Assembly: GCF_015350805.1 (NCBI RefSeq)
Contig: NZ_JADKSG010000001.1
Span: 1-64,000 of the forward strand
Length of the DNA stretch: 64,000 nt
Reading direction: 5' to 3'
Source of the DNA: Herbiconiux sp. VKM Ac-1786
GTDB lineage: Bacteria; Actinomycetota; Actinomycetes; Actinomycetales; Microbacteriaceae
The notes beneath the pieces were generated by a model that searched no databases, had not been told where the DNA came from, and saw nothing but the letters and a program-made list of their open reading frames with translations. Within the stretch, counting starts at the first letter, position 1; each line of letters begins with the position of its first letter. Below, in pieces: positions 49,026-60,237 of this stretch. The position numbers and the translations under genes are program-made.

Positions 49026-49784
49026 CTACCAGCGCCCGAGCGCCACGTTCAGCACCGCGATCGCCGCGGGCCCCGCGCTCGAGGTGCGCAGCACCTCGTC
49101 GCCGAGCCGCACGGTCTCGGCACCGGCCTCGTCGAGCTTCTCGAGCTCGCGCGGCGAGATGCCGCCCTCCGGCCCCACCACGAGCACGATCGCGCGGTCG
49201 TCGGGCTCGCCTCCGGCGGTGGTTCCGAACGTCAGGGACGTGAGACGGGTGCCGGCGCCCGGGTCGAGCACGAGCATCCGGCAGCCGTCGGTCTCGGCGA
49301 TCAGCTCGGGCACGTCGACCAGGTCGCCGACCGCGGGCACGAACGGCCGGATCGACTGCTTCGCCGCCTCGCGCACGATGCTGCGCCAGCGCTCGACGCC
49401 CTTGACGGCCTTCGGGCCCGCCCAGCGCGAGACCGAGCGCTCGGCCTGCCACGGCACGACGCCCGAGACGCCGAGCTCGGTGGCGGTCTGCACCGCCAGC
49501 TCGTCGCGGTCGCCCTTGGCGAGGGCCTGCACCAGCACGATGCGGGGCGTGGGCTCCGGATGCTCGTGCACCCGCTCGACCGCGAGGTCGAGCTCCTTCG
49601 CCTCGGCCCGCACCACGACGCCCTCGACGATCAGTCCGCGACCGTCGCCGATCGCGGTGTGCTCGCCCACGCGCATCCGGTTCACCGTCGCCGCGTGCTT
49701 GGCCTCGTCGCCGCCGAGCGTGACCACGTCACCCAGCTCGTGCGGCACCACCGACAGCTCGTCGAGCAGGAAGAGGGAGCTCAC
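49026..49784 (-). CDS. rsmE: 16S rRNA (uracil-1498-N3)-methyltransferase
   Basis: The 252-residue SPOUT methyltransferase has an N-terminal PUA-like part (GDVVTLGGDEAKHAATVNRMRVGEHTAIGDG), and the knot core with VLVQALAKGDRDELAVQTATELGVSGVVPW and VVGPEGGISPRELEKL followed by LGDEVLRTSSAGPAAIAVL. It lies seven bases after dnaJ on the same transcript, as in other actinobacteria. A copy of the sequence around its stop codon occurs 27 bases downstream. Confidence 0.95.
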   Translation of the reverse strand: MSSLFLLDELSVVPHELGDVVTLGGDEAKHAATVNRMRVGEHTAIGDGRGLIVEGVVVRAEAKELDLAVERVHEHPEPTPRIVLVQALAKGDRDELAVQTATELGVSGVVPWQAERSVSRWAGPKAVKGVERWRSIVREAAKQSIRPFVPAVGDLVDVPELIAETDGCRMLVLDPGAGTRLTSLTFGTTAGGEPDDRAIVLVVGPEGGISPRELEKLDEAGAETVRLGDEVLRTSSAGPAAIAVLNVALGRW

Positions 49785-49791
49785 CGGCGGC

Positions 49792-50904
49792 TCAGACGTT
49801 CAGGAAGCGGTCGCGGAGCTTCGCGAACAGCCCCTGCTGGAACTGCCCGAGCGAGGGCGCCGGGTACTTGTGGGCCGAGGCGAGCTGCTTCATGAGCTCT
49901 TTCTGCTTGTGGTCGAGCTTCGTCGGCGTGACCACCTGGATGCCGACCCGGAGGTCGCCGCGCCCGTTGCCGCGCAGGTGCGTGACGCCACGGCCCTTGA
50001 CCGTGAGCACCTCGGCGCTCTGGGTGCCGGGCTTCAGCTCGATCTCGATGTCTCCGTCGAGGGCCTTGATGGTGGTGGTCGTGCCGAGCACCGCGTCCCA
50101 CATCTGCACCTCGAGGGTGCAGAGCAGGTCGTCGTCGTTGCGCGAGAAGACGTCGTGGTGGCGCACCTTCATCTCGAGGTAGACGTCGCCCTGAGGGCCG
50201 CCGGCGGGGCCGACCTCGCCCTGGCCGGGCAGCTGCAGCCGGAGGCCCGTGTCGACGCCCGCGGGGATGTCGACCGGCAGGGTGCGGCGCGCGCGCACGC
50301 GGCCCTGGCCCTGGCAGGTGGGGCACGGGTTCGGGATGATCGTGCCGTAGCCGCGGCAGGTGCCGCAGGGGGCGCTCGTCACGACGTTGCCGAGCAACGA
50401 CCGCACGGTGCGCTGGATCGAGCCGGAGCCGTGGCAGATGTCGCAGGTGACCGGAGCGGTTCCCGGGGCGCAGCACGAGCCGTTGCAGGTCTCGCAGAGC
50501 ACGGCGGTGTCGACCTCGAGGTCACGGTGCGTGCCGAAGATGACCTCGCCGAGGTCGACCTCGACGCGCAGCAGTGCATCCTGACCCCGCTCGGCGCGCG
50601 ACTTGGGGCCGCGGGTGCCGCCGCCCTGCCCGCCGAAGAAGGTCTCGAAGATGTCGCCGAAGCCGCCGAAGCCCTGACCGCCCGCGCCGCCGAAGCCCTG
50701 CTGCGGGCCGCGGTCGTAGTCGCGGCGCTGCCCGGGGTCGCTCAGCACGTCGTAGGCGTGGGTGACGGCCTTGAACGTCTCCTGGGCCTCGGGGCTCGGG
50801 TTGACGTCGGGGTGCAGCTCGCGGGCGAGCCGACGATAGGCCTTCTTGATCTCTTCGGGAGTCGCGTCGCGCGAGACGCCGAGCACGTCGTAATGGTCAG
50901 CCAC
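49792..50904 (-). CDS. dnaJ: chaperone DnaJ
   Basis: Hsp40 partner of DnaK. The 370-residue product has a J domain with HPDVN (about 33), a Gly/Phe-rich region, four cysteine repeats and a C-terminal substrate domain. The repeats read [25 protein letters not shown] and CPTCQGQG; the first departs from CxxCxGxG by having cysteine where glycine is usual. It follows hrcA after 57 bases and so falls under the CIRCE element. Confidence 0.96.
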   Translation of the reverse strand: MADHYDVLGVSRDATPEEIKKAYRRLARELHPDVNPSPEAQETFKAVTHAYDVLSDPGQRRDYDRGPQQGFGGAGGQGFGGFGDIFETFFGGQGGGTRGPKSRAERGQDALLRVEVDLGEVIFGTHRDLEVDTAVLCETCNGSCCAPGTAPVTCDICHGSGSIQRTVRSLLGNVVTSAPCGTCRGYGTIIPNPCPTCQGQGRVRARRTLPVDIPAGVDTGLRLQLPGQGEVGPAGGPQGDVYLEMKVRHHDVFSRNDDDLLCTLEVQMWDAVLGTTTTIKALDGDIEIELKPGTQSAEVLTVKGRGVTHLRGNGRGDLRVGIQVVTPTKLDHKQKELMKQLASAHKYPAPSLGQFQQGLFAKLRDRFLNV

Positions 50905-50961
50905 CAGGGGCTTCTCCTTCGTTGTCGTTCGAGTCGTTCGGAGTCGGGATCGGGTCGCCGG

Positions 50962-51996
50962 TCAGCTCGCGCTGCCGGTCTCGCCGAGGGTGCGGGAGAG
51001 GTAGCGCGCGACGGCGCGCACCGCGGAGATGTTGCTGGAGTAGTCCATGCGGGTGGGGCCGAGCACGCCGAGGCGCGAGATGGCGCTGCCGATGCCCGTG
51101 TAGCCGCTCGCGAGGATGGAGGTCTCGCCGAGGCCGAACGACTCGTTCTCGCGGCCGATGGAGACGAGGAGGCCGCGCTGGTCGGCCTCGAGCTCGCTGA
51201 ACAGGCGCAGCAGCACCACCTGCTCCTCGACCGCCTCGAGCACGGGGAGGATGCTGCCGTGGAAGTCGTCCTCGGTGCGCACCAGGTTGGCGGCACCGGC
51301 GATCAGCAGCTTCTCCTGGCGGTTGGCCGAGACCTGCTCCTTGAGGGTGGCCGCGACGACGGATGCGGTCGCCGCCTGCTCCGCCTGGAAGCGCTCGGGC
51401 ACGCCGTCGAGGGCGCCCGCCGCCTCGATGAGCCCTTTGCCGCCGACCGCCTCATTGAAGCGCTGGCGGAGCTCGCCGATCAGCTGGTCGTCGATGTCGG
51501 CGGGGACGTCGAGGATGCGCTGCTCGACGTGGCCGGCGTCGGTGATGATCACCGTCATGAGCTTGCGCGGCGCCAGGGCGACCACCTCGATGTGCCGCAC
51601 CCGCGCCTGCGAGCGGAGCGGGTACTGCACGAGGGCCACCTGGTGGGTGAGTTGGGAGAGCAGCCGCACGGTGCGGGCGAGCACGTCGTCGACGTCGACG
51701 CTGGAGTCGAGGAAGGCCTCGATCGCGTGCCGCTGCGCCGGCGTGAGCGGGCGCACCTCGGAGAGGTGGTCGACGAACAGCCGGTAGCCCTTGTCGGTGG
51801 GCACGCGACCGCTCGAGGTATGGGGAGCCGTGATCAGCTCCTCCTCTTCGAGCAGCGCCATGTCGTTGCGGATGGTGGCGGCCGAGACGCCGAAGGAGTG
51901 CCGCTCGGCGATGCTCTTCGAGCCGACGGGCTCGCGGGAGGCGACGTAGTCCTGCACGATCACGCGGAGCACTTCGAGGCTGCGTTCGGAGACCAT
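50962..51996 (-). CDS. hrcA: heat-inducible transcription repressor HrcA
   Basis: The 344-residue product begins VSERSLEVLRVIVQDYVASREPVGSKSIAERHSFGVSAATIRNDMALLEEEELI, the HrcA winged-helix head, followed by SSGRVPTDKGYRLFVDHL and the inserted dimerisation domain. The ATG at 51996 has GGAGGTGG five bases upstream. A perfect CIRCE element 17 bases further upstream shows autoregulation; HrcA binds it with GroEL help. Confidence 0.96.
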   Translation of the reverse strand: MVSERSLEVLRVIVQDYVASREPVGSKSIAERHSFGVSAATIRNDMALLEEEELITAPHTSSGRVPTDKGYRLFVDHLSEVRPLTPAQRHAIEAFLDSSVDVDDVLARTVRLLSQLTHQVALVQYPLRSQARVRHIEVVALAPRKLMTVIITDAGHVEQRILDVPADIDDQLIGELRQRFNEAVGGKGLIEAAGALDGVPERFQAEQAATASVVAATLKEQVSANRQEKLLIAGAANLVRTEDDFHGSILPVLEAVEEQVVLLRLFSELEADQRGLLVSIGRENESFGLGETSILASGYTGIGSAISRLGVLGPTRMDYSSNISAVRAVARYLSRTLGETGSAS

Positions 51997-52012
51997 GTCG
52001 ACCACCTCCCTC

Positions 52013-52044
52013 TTGGCACTCAGACGGCTTGAGTGCCAATCATA
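52013..52044 (-). promoter_or_regulatory. CIRCE operator and -10 of the hrcA-dnaJ operon
   Basis: TTGGCACTC, nine bases, GAGTGCCAA (52013-52039) is a perfect 9-bp inverted repeat with the N9 spacing of CIRCE; it differs from the textbook TTAGCACTC by one base per arm, symmetrically. A TATGAT -10 (52044-52039) abuts it upstream, so the transcription start falls within the operator. Confidence 0.92.
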
Positions 52045-52174
52045 TCGCGCCGGGACCGACATCCGGCTGGGGACTCGGGGAGACACAGTGAGCGAAAATC
52101 ATTGCTCGCCCCCGGGGCTACCGCTATCTTGTCTCGTGTACCGCCCCGTCCATCCGTCTGAAAGGCGCGAGACA

Positions 52175-52714
52175 ATGACCGACCCCAACGCAACGCCGAA
52201 CGATCCGGCCGCAGGCCAGCCGACGCCGCCTTCGGGTCAGCCCACGCCCCCGCCCGGGTACCAGGCTCCTCCCCCCGGCTACCAGGCCCCGCCCCCCGGC
52301 TACCAGGCGCCCCCGCCCGGCTCGGGCTACCAGCAGCAGCCCGGCTACCAGCAGGCCGCCCCGCAGGCGCCGCTCTCGCCCGCCGACGACAAGCAGTGGG
52401 CGTTCCTCGCCCAGCTCGGCGGCATCCTCGGCTTCCTGCCGCCGCTGATCATCTGGCTGATCTTCAAGGACCGCGGCCCCCTCACCAACCAGGAGGGCAA
52501 GGAGTCGCTGAACTTCCAGATCTCGGTCGCGATCGCGGTCGTGGCCCTCTACATCCTGGGCACGATCCTCTCGGTGATCCTGATCGGCTTCCTGTTCTAC
52601 TTCCTCGCCTGGGCGGTGCAGATCGTGGGCGTGGTGTTCGCGATCATCGCCGGCGTGCGGGTCAACGGCGGGGGCACCTACCGCTACCCGTTCACCTTCC
52701 GGTTCATCAAGTAG
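52175..52714 (+). CDS. DUF4870 family membrane protein with Pro/Tyr repeats
   Basis: The 179-residue protein starts with a disordered region (1-65) that includes repeats of GYQAPPP (DNA repeat of 21 bp, about 52254-52320) and further PGYQQ pieces. The DUF4870 domain then spans about 70-175: DKQWAFLAQLGGILGFLPPLIIWLIFKDRGPLTNQEGKESLNFQISV and three further helices. Function is unknown; Tic20-like fold is a family suggestion. It is divergent from hrcA and convergent with hemW with an 18-base gap. Confidence 0.9.
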   Translation: MTDPNATPNDPAAGQPTPPSGQPTPPPGYQAPPPGYQAPPPGYQAPPPGSGYQQQPGYQQAAPQAPLSPADDKQWAFLAQLGGILGFLPPLIIWLIFKDRGPLTNQEGKESLNFQISVAIAVVALYILGTILSVILIGFLFYFLAWAVQIVGVVFAIIAGVRVNGGGTYRYPFTFRFIK

Positions 52715-52732
52715 TCGCGATGCCGGCGGCGC

Positions 52733-53959
52733 CTAGGTGAGGCGCCGCACCACGGCATCGGCCAGCAGACGGCCCTTCAGGGTGAGAGCGATCTCGCCCC
52801 GGAGGGCCGTTCTGCCGTCCACCAGCCCGTCGGCGATCAACCCGGCGACCTCCTGGCGCGCCTCGGGCGCGAGCGAGTCGGTGCGCAGGGCCCCGCGCAC
52901 GCGGCTGAGCAGCAGGATGCGCTCCAGCTCGCGGATATCGTCGTCGATGCTCTCGCGGCCGGCGGCGGGCGACTCCCCCGCGGCGATGCGCTGCGCGTAC
53001 GCCGCCGGGTGCTTGACGTTCCACCAGCGGGTGTCGCCCACGTAGCTGTGCGAGCCGGGGCCGATGCCCCACCAGTCGTGCCCGACCCAGTAGCCGAGGT
53101 TGTGCCGCGAGCGGGTGCCGGGGCCGGTCGAGAAGTTGCTGACCTCGTACCAGTCGTAGCCCGCGTCACCGAGGGTCGCATCCGCCCGCTCGTACATGTC
53201 GGCCTGCAGGTCGTCGGAGGGCGCCGCCACCGCGCCGCTCTTGATCTGGCGGGCGAGCTTCGTGCCCTCCTCGACGATCAGCGCGTAGGCCGAGACGTGG
53301 TCGGGGCGCTGGGCGACCACGGCGTCGAGCGAGCGCTGCCAGTCGTCGATCGTCTCGCCGGGCGTGCCGTAGATCAGGTCGAGGCTGACCTGCAGCCCGG
53401 CCTCCTTCGCCCAGCGCACCACGTCGGGGATGCGCTCGGGGTCGTGGGTGCGCTCGAGCGTCGCCAGCACGCTCGGCACGGCCGACTGCATGCCGAAGCT
53501 GACCCGGGTGAACCCCGCGTCGGCGAGCGTCTGCAGGTAGGCGGCATCGACCGAGTCGGGGTTCGCCTCGGTGGTGATCTCGGCGTCGTCGGCGAAGCCC
53601 CAGGTGTCGCGGGCCGCGTGGAGCATGCCCGCGAGCTGGTGGGCGGGCAGGAGCGTGGGGGTGCCGCCGCCGAAGAACACCGTCGAGATCGGCCGGGGCG
53701 CGTAGCCGGAGCGGTCGAGCACCTCGGCGCCGAAGCGCATCTCGGCGACGGCCTCCTGCCAGTAGTCGGCCTGCTTCGCGCCGCGCAGCTCGGTGGCCGT
53801 GTAGGTGTTGAAGTCGCAGTAGCCGCAGCGCACCCGGCAGAAGGGCACGTGCACGTAGAGGCCGAAGTCGCGGTGGGCGGCCCCGGAGGCGCGGTCGGCG
53901 GGCGGCGGCAGCAGGCCGTCGGCCGGAGCCGGGTCGCCGAGCGGAAGGACGGAGGGCAC
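52733..53959 (-). CDS. hemW: radical SAM heme chaperone HemW
   Basis: The 408-residue product has the radical SAM motif CRVRCGYCDF (CxxxCxxC), FGGGTPTLLPAHQL, EANPDSVD, SFGMQSAVPSVLATLERTH and the C-terminal HemN-like region. The GTG at 53959 begins a Pro/Ala-rich N-terminal 30 residues before LYVHVPFC. HemW inserts heme into respiratory enzymes; it is often misnamed coproporphyrinogen oxidase. It lies after lepA and the DUF1990 gene on one transcript. Confidence 0.94.
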   Translation of the reverse strand: MPSVLPLGDPAPADGLLPPPADRASGAAHRDFGLYVHVPFCRVRCGYCDFNTYTATELRGAKQADYWQEAVAEMRFGAEVLDRSGYAPRPISTVFFGGGTPTLLPAHQLAGMLHAARDTWGFADDAEITTEANPDSVDAAYLQTLADAGFTRVSFGMQSAVPSVLATLERTHDPERIPDVVRWAKEAGLQVSLDLIYGTPGETIDDWQRSLDAVVAQRPDHVSAYALIVEEGTKLARQIKSGAVAAPSDDLQADMYERADATLGDAGYDWYEVSNFSTGPGTRSRHNLGYWVGHDWWGIGPGSHSYVGDTRWWNVKHPAAYAQRIAAGESPAAGRESIDDDIRELERILLLSRVRGALRTDSLAPEARQEVAGLIADGLVDGRTALRGEIALTLKGRLLADAVVRRLT

Positions 53960-53961
53960 GG

Positions 53962-54672
53962 TCAGCGGCCGTCGGCGGTGCGATCGGGGCCGTCGGCCGC
54001 GCGGGCCGGCGCCAGGGGCACCCGCCCGGGCAGGAGCGCCCGCAGGTAGCGGCGGGTGTAGCGCCACTGCATCAGGCGCAGCACGGGGTAGCCGAGCCGG
54101 TAGAACCAGCTGCTCGGCCGCGAGAACGCGCGGATCACGATCCAGACCGAGCCGTCGGCGAGCTGCTCGACGACGAAGCTCTCCTCGCCCGACTCGGGAT
54201 GCCCGGGCAGCGTGCCGTAGGCGAAGCCGAGGCGGCCGGGCTCGTCGACGAGGTAGACGACCCGCACGGGCGCCGTGACCTTCAGGCCGAACGCCGAGAT
54301 CGTGAGCTCGGCCGTGGTGCCGGGCGTGACGAGCGGGGTGCCGTCCTCCCCGTAGGCCTGCTCCGGATGCGCGGCGAGCGGCCCGAGAGGCGCCCCCGTC
54401 TCGTCGTACCGGAGCCCCGCCCAATCGGTCTCGGACGGCGCCGGTGGCTGGATCTCCCCCACCCGGATGCCGGCCCCGCGCTGCACGCCCCACGCCATCA
54501 GCCGCGACGACGCCGCCTCGAACCGCGCCTGCCCGCTGCCCAGGCGCGCGCGCACCTGCATCGGGCGGAAGCCCTTCGGCGGGAAGTACAGCAGATCGGG
54601 CGCCTGGGTCGCCCCGACGGCCGCGTAGCTGAGCGGGGTCTCGGCGGCCGGGCGGGGAAGCGTGGCCGACAC
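53962..54672 (-). CDS. DUF1990 family protein
   Basis: The 236-residue protein matches DUF1990: LSYAAVGATQ near the start, GFRPMQVRARLGSG, FEAASSRLMAWGVQRGAGIRVG, and RLGFAYGTLPGHPESGEESFVVEQL, with a C-terminal FSRPSSWFYRLGYPVLRLMQWRYTRRYLRALL amphipathic helix. It has no known biochemical role. It starts two bases before the lepA stop region (gap two bases) and is probably co-translated. Confidence 0.88.
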   Translation of the reverse strand: MSATLPRPAAETPLSYAAVGATQAPDLLYFPPKGFRPMQVRARLGSGQARFEAASSRLMAWGVQRGAGIRVGEIQPPAPSETDWAGLRYDETGAPLGPLAAHPEQAYGEDGTPLVTPGTTAELTISAFGLKVTAPVRVVYLVDEPGRLGFAYGTLPGHPESGEESFVVEQLADGSVWIVIRAFSRPSSWFYRLGYPVLRLMQWRYTRRYLRALLPGRVPLAPARAADGPDRTADGR

Positions 54673-54674
54673 CG

Positions 54675-56525
<1,851 letters not shown>

Positions 56526-56635
56526 GCATTCCTCTGGAGTGTCGGTGGGATCGGCGCCGGACTGACGCGCACGATCGCAGGGACTCATTCTGCCACGTCT
56601 GGAATGACGGACCGGTTTGGCTGTTGAATCGGGGT

Positions 56636-57523
56636 ATGGCCATCTTCCTCACCGGCGCGACCGGCTTCATCGGTTCCGCAGTCCTCCGTCAGCTCCGCGA
56701 GCAGGGGCGCGACGTCGTCGCCCTCGTCCGCTCGTCCTCCTCGGCCGCGGAGGTCGAGGCGCTCGGCGCCCGCGCCGTGCTCGGCGAGCTCACCGATCGC
56801 GAGATCGTGACGCACCTCGCCCTCGAGAGCGACGGCGTCATCCACCTCGCCTCCCCCGGCGACGAGTCGAGCGCCCCGACCGACGACGCGTTCGTCACCG
56901 CGGTGCTCGCGGGCCTCGAGGGCAGCGACAAGCCCTACGTGCACACCTCGGGCGTTTGGATCTTCGGGAACGGCTCGGCGATCACCGAGACCTCCCCGTT
57001 CGACCCGCCCGCCCTCACCTCCTGGCGCCTGCCCGTCGAGGCGCGCGTGCGCTCGGCCGTCGGCGTGAAGACCTCGATCGTCGCGCCCGGCATCGTGTTC
57101 GGCAACGGCGGCGGCATCCCGAACCTGATCGTGGACGCCCCCCGTACCGAGGGCGACGCCCCCGCGATCGAGCTGATCGGCTCGGGCGAGCAGCACTGGA
57201 CGACCGTGTTCGTCGACGATCTCGCGGAGCTCTACATCCTCGCCTTCGACCTCGCCCCGGCGGGCTCTTACTACCTCGGCGCGAGCGGGCAGAACCCGAC
57301 CGTGCGCGAGCTCGGCGAGGCGGCGGCGCAGGCGGCCGGGCTCGACGGGCGGGTCGCGCCGTCGTCGGTCGACGCCACGCACGAGCGGCTGGGCGAGCCC
57401 TTCGCGGACGCGCTGCTGCTCGACCAGCAGGCGACCGGGTCGGCGGCACGGATCGACCTCGGCTGGGAGCCGAACGGGCCGTCGCTCGTGGAGGAGCTGC
57501 GGTCGGGGTCGTACGTTCGCTAG
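56636..57523 (+). CDS. NAD-dependent epimerase/dehydratase-like protein (atypical SDR)
   Basis: The 295-residue protein has an N-terminal Rossmann GATGFIGS motif (residues 6-13), [25 protein letters not shown] and [10 protein letters not shown]. The YxxxK catalytic pair of classical epimerases is absent; that region reads [10 protein letters not shown], which places it with atypical SDRs. It could bind NAD(P) without a known reaction. It is divergent from lepA and convergent with the ketopantoate-reductase-like gene. Confidence 0.85.
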   Translation: MAIFLTGATGFIGSAVLRQLREQGRDVVALVRSSSSAAEVEALGARAVLGELTDREIVTHLALESDGVIHLASPGDESSAPTDDAFVTAVLAGLEGSDKPYVHTSGVWIFGNGSAITETSPFDPPALTSWRLPVEARVRSAVGVKTSIVAPGIVFGNGGGIPNLIVDAPRTEGDAPAIELIGSGEQHWTTVFVDDLAELYILAFDLAPAGSYYLGASGQNPTVRELGEAAAQAAGLDGRVAPSSVDATHERLGEPFADALLLDQQATGSAARIDLGWEPNGPSLVEELRSGSYVR

Positions 57524-57538
57524 CCGACCGCCGGCGGC

Positions 57539-58582
57539 TCAGCCCCGCCGGGCCGCCTGCACGGCCGCGGCCACCGCGTCGGGCGCGACGAACTCCTTCT
57601 CAAGCTCGACGCGGTGCACCAGCTCCACCAGGGCGGCGTTCACCGGCGCCTCCCGCCCGAGCGCCCGCGCCGCCTCGACCACCGCACCGTTGAGGTGGTC
57701 GATCTCGGTCAGCTGACCGCGACGGATGCTCTGCAGCGTCGATCCCGGATTCGGCGTGCCGCCCATCCGCCGCCCCATCAGCCTCGGCAGCAGCCGGGCG
57801 AGCGGCTCGGGCGCGGCGCTGAACGCCCGCAGCAGCGGATCGCTCAGCCCCAGCAGCGTCTCGAACCGCACGCCCGTCGCCCGGGCCACGGCGACCGCCT
57901 CGCGCATGCTCGCCGTGAGCACCGCCCGCAGCCGCGGGTCGGCGATCGTCTCCTGCACCGCGAGCCCCGTGATGGCGGGGAGGGCGTTGATCTGGTTGAC
58001 GATGAGCTTCGTCCACTGCGCGCCCTCGAAGTTGGGGGTGCGCTCGATCGGCAGGAGCGCCCCGAGCACGCGCTCGGCGAGGGCCAGGGCGGCGTCGTCG
58101 GCGGGGCGTGCCGGGCGGGCATCCGTCGCCTGGGGCAGGCCGAGGTAGGTGCTCGCGGGGGTCGTGATCGAGACCTCGCCGGGTGAGAGGTACGAGGCGG
58201 CGAAGAGGGCGAGCGCGCCGACGACCGGGGTTCCGGGCAGCTGGGCGGCGGCTGCGGCTGCCCCGCCGAGACCGTTCTGCACGACGACCAGGGGCACGCC
58301 GGGCAGGGCGGCGGCGTTGGCCTCGAGGGCCGGCCGCGCATCCTGAGCCTTGACCGTGAGCAGCACGACGTCGAACGGGTGCGCCTCGTCGACGCTCAGA
58401 AGAGCGGATGTCCGGGGCCGCGCCGTGTGCTCGCCCCAGTGACCCGTCAGTCTGAGACCGCGCTGCTCGATCGCGTCGAGCTGGGCGCCGCGCGCCGTGA
58501 CCTCGACGTCGTGGCCCGCGCGGTCGGCGAGGGCGGCGACGACTCCGCCGACGGCTCCGGCGCCGATGACTCCGACGCGCAT
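57539..58582 (-). CDS. ketopantoate reductase family protein
   Basis: The 347-residue product has the dinucleotide site GAGAVGGVVAALADRAGHDV (residues 7-26), NGLGGAAAAAAQLPG, and the KxxxNxxxN segment KLIVNQINALPAITG of PanE/ApbA proteins, followed by the C-terminal helical domain with GTPNPGSTLQSIRRGQLTEIDHLNGAVV. It would reduce a 2-oxo acid, possibly ketopantoate, but position beside an aminotransferase fits another 2-oxo substrate just as well, so no symbol is given. It begins two bases after the aminotransferase. Confidence 0.87.
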   Translation of the reverse strand: MRVGVIGAGAVGGVVAALADRAGHDVEVTARGAQLDAIEQRGLRLTGHWGEHTARPRTSALLSVDEAHPFDVVLLTVKAQDARPALEANAAALPGVPLVVVQNGLGGAAAAAAQLPGTPVVGALALFAASYLSPGEVSITTPASTYLGLPQATDARPARPADDAALALAERVLGALLPIERTPNFEGAQWTKLIVNQINALPAITGLAVQETIADPRLRAVLTASMREAVAVARATGVRFETLLGLSDPLLRAFSAAPEPLARLLPRLMGRRMGGTPNPGSTLQSIRRGQLTEIDHLNGAVVEAARALGREAPVNAALVELVHRVELEKEFVAPDAVAAAVQAARRG

Positions 58583-58584
58583 GG

Positions 58585-59769
58585 TCAGGCCTTCTGCGCG
58601 GCCGGTTCGGCGGGTGGTGCCGGGAGGCGGCGGATGCCCTCGAGCAGGTCGTCGGTGGAGGCGGCGGCGCAGAGGCGGATCCAGCCCTCGCCCGTGCGGC
58701 CGAACGCGCTGCCCGGGGCGACGGCGACGCGCTGCTCGATCAGGAAGCGCTCGGCCCACTCGGCGACGTCGCCGCCCGTGGCGTAGGAGACGTCGACCCA
58801 GAGGTAGAAGGCGCCGGTGGGCTCGAGGTGGGCGATGCCCCGCTCTTTGAGGAGCGCGACGGCGGCGTCGAGGTTCTCGCGGTAGTGCCGGGCCGCGTCG
58901 GCGACGTGCTGCTGGGAGCCGCGGAGGGCCGTGACGACGGCGCGCTGGGCGGGGGTGTTGACGCAGCTGACCATCGCCTCCTGGGCGGCGCGGAGGAGCG
59001 GGGCGAAGCCGGGCGGGGTGAGCAGCCAGCCGACGCGGGCGCCGGTGAGCGCGTAGGTCTTCGAGGCCGAGAAGACGGTCAGCACCCGATCCTCGGCCGC
59101 GTCGCCGCGTTCGGCGGCCAGGGCGGCGAGGCTGACGTGCTCGACGCCGTAGGTGAAGCGCTCGTAGACCTCGTCGCTGATCACCCAGAGGTCGTGGCGC
59201 TCGGCGAAGTCGAGCAGGGCGTCCAGGGTCTCGCGGTCGAAGACGGCGCCGAGCGGGTTGGACGGGGAGTTGACGATCAGCACCCGTGTGCGCGGGGTGA
59301 CCAGGCGGTCGAGCTCGTCGAGGTCGGGGGTGAAGCCGGCCGCCGGGCGGAGCGGGTAGGGCACCGGCACGGCCGAGACGAGGTGCGCGTTCATCGTGAA
59401 GGTCGTGTAGCCGGGGTCGGGCACGAGCACCTCGTCGCCCGGGTCGAGCAGGAGGGACATGGCGAGGTAGAGGCCCTGGGTGGCACCGGCGGTGACCCAG
59501 ACGCGCTCGAGCTCGGTCGTGATGCCGTTCTGCTCGCGCACCGTGTCGACGATCGCCTCGCGCAGCTCGGTGATGCCGCCGTTCGGCGTGTAGGCGGTGT
59601 CGTCGGCCTCCCAGGCGGCGGCGCCCTCGGCGAGCACGGCCGGGTCGACCGCCACGTCGGGCTCGCCCACCACGAGGTAGACGACGTCGTCGAGCGAGTG
59701 GGCCAGTTCGAACAGGCGGCGGATGCCCGAGGGCGGGACCGTGTCGGTGTGGGCGGCTAGGCGTGGCAT
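58585..59769 (-). CDS. PLP-dependent aminotransferase (fold type I)
   Basis: The 394-residue product has [57 protein letters not shown] and the PLP lysine in [15 protein letters not shown], with a C-terminal R in GWIRLC. It resembles aspartate/aromatic-type enzymes; specificity is unclear. A TACCGT -10-like hexamer (59783-59778) ends eight bases before the ATG. It is directly followed by the ketopantoate-reductase-like gene. Confidence 0.88.
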   Translation of the reverse strand: MPRLAAHTDTVPPSGIRRLFELAHSLDDVVYLVVGEPDVAVDPAVLAEGAAAWEADDTAYTPNGGITELREAIVDTVREQNGITTELERVWVTAGATQGLYLAMSLLLDPGDEVLVPDPGYTTFTMNAHLVSAVPVPYPLRPAAGFTPDLDELDRLVTPRTRVLIVNSPSNPLGAVFDRETLDALLDFAERHDLWVISDEVYERFTYGVEHVSLAALAAERGDAAEDRVLTVFSASKTYALTGARVGWLLTPPGFAPLLRAAQEAMVSCVNTPAQRAVVTALRGSQQHVADAARHYRENLDAAVALLKERGIAHLEPTGAFYLWVDVSYATGGDVAEWAERFLIEQRVAVAPGSAFGRTGEGWIRLCAAASTDDLLEGIRRLPAPPAEPAAQKA

Positions 59770-59825
59770 AGGGTTCTACGGTACTCCCGCGTCTCTCCCG
59801 CCTGGCTCGCATTTTCGGGCTCGGA

Positions 59826-59854
59826 TTGTCGGTGGGTGCTCTACCTGGTAATGT
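59826..59854 (+). promoter_or_regulatory. rpsT promoter
   Basis: TTGTCG (59826-59831), a 17-base spacer and TAATGT (59849-59854) form a good housekeeping promoter for rpsT. The predicted leader is about 115 bases long, consistent with the autoregulated rpsT leaders known in other bacteria, though no specific element was recognised. Confidence 0.65.
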
Positions 59855-59976
59855 TGCCTGTTGGCTTACGCATCCGCGCGACAAGGTGGGTGCGAACAGC
59901 GAGTGGCTCCATCCGCGGCCCGGCCGCAGCGGACCATCGCACCGCACTCATCCGAACAGATACAGAGGTTATTTCC

Positions 59977-60237
59977 GTGGCAAACATCAAGTCGCAGATC
60001 AAGCGCATCGGCACCAACAAGAAGGCCCAGGAGCGCAACAAGGCCGTCAAGAGCGAGCTCAAGACCGCCATCCGCGCCACCCGCGCCGCCGTCGTCTCGG
60101 GCGACAAGGACAAGGCCGCGTCGGCCCTGACCCTCGCCACCAAGAAGCTCGACAAGGCTGCGTCGAAGGGCGTCATCCACAAGAACCAGGCGGCGAACCG
60201 CAAGTCGGCCATCGCCAAGCAGGTCGCGGCTCTCTGA
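59977..60237 (+). CDS. rpsT: 30S ribosomal protein S20
   Basis: The GTG at 59977 with AGAGG eight bases upstream gives the 86-residue product [20 protein letters not shown]..., a basic helical protein that binds 16S rRNA. Typical S20 end: [13 protein letters not shown]. It is the only plus-strand ribosomal-protein gene here. Three stable hairpins follow the stop (60266-60346). Confidence 0.98.
   Translation: MANIKSQIKRIGTNKKAQERNKAVKSELKTAIRATRAAVVSGDKDKAASALTLATKKLDKAASKGVIHKNQAANRKSAIAKQVAAL

Noticed and set aside
49792-50904. Broken zinc domain in DnaJ because of CETCNGSCC
   Set aside because: All eight zinc cysteines are present; only a glycine of the first repeat is changed.
48502-52032. 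Plus-strand open frame of 1176 codons opposite HIT to hrcA
   Set aside because: Antisense to four conserved genes; composition is that of a shadow frame.
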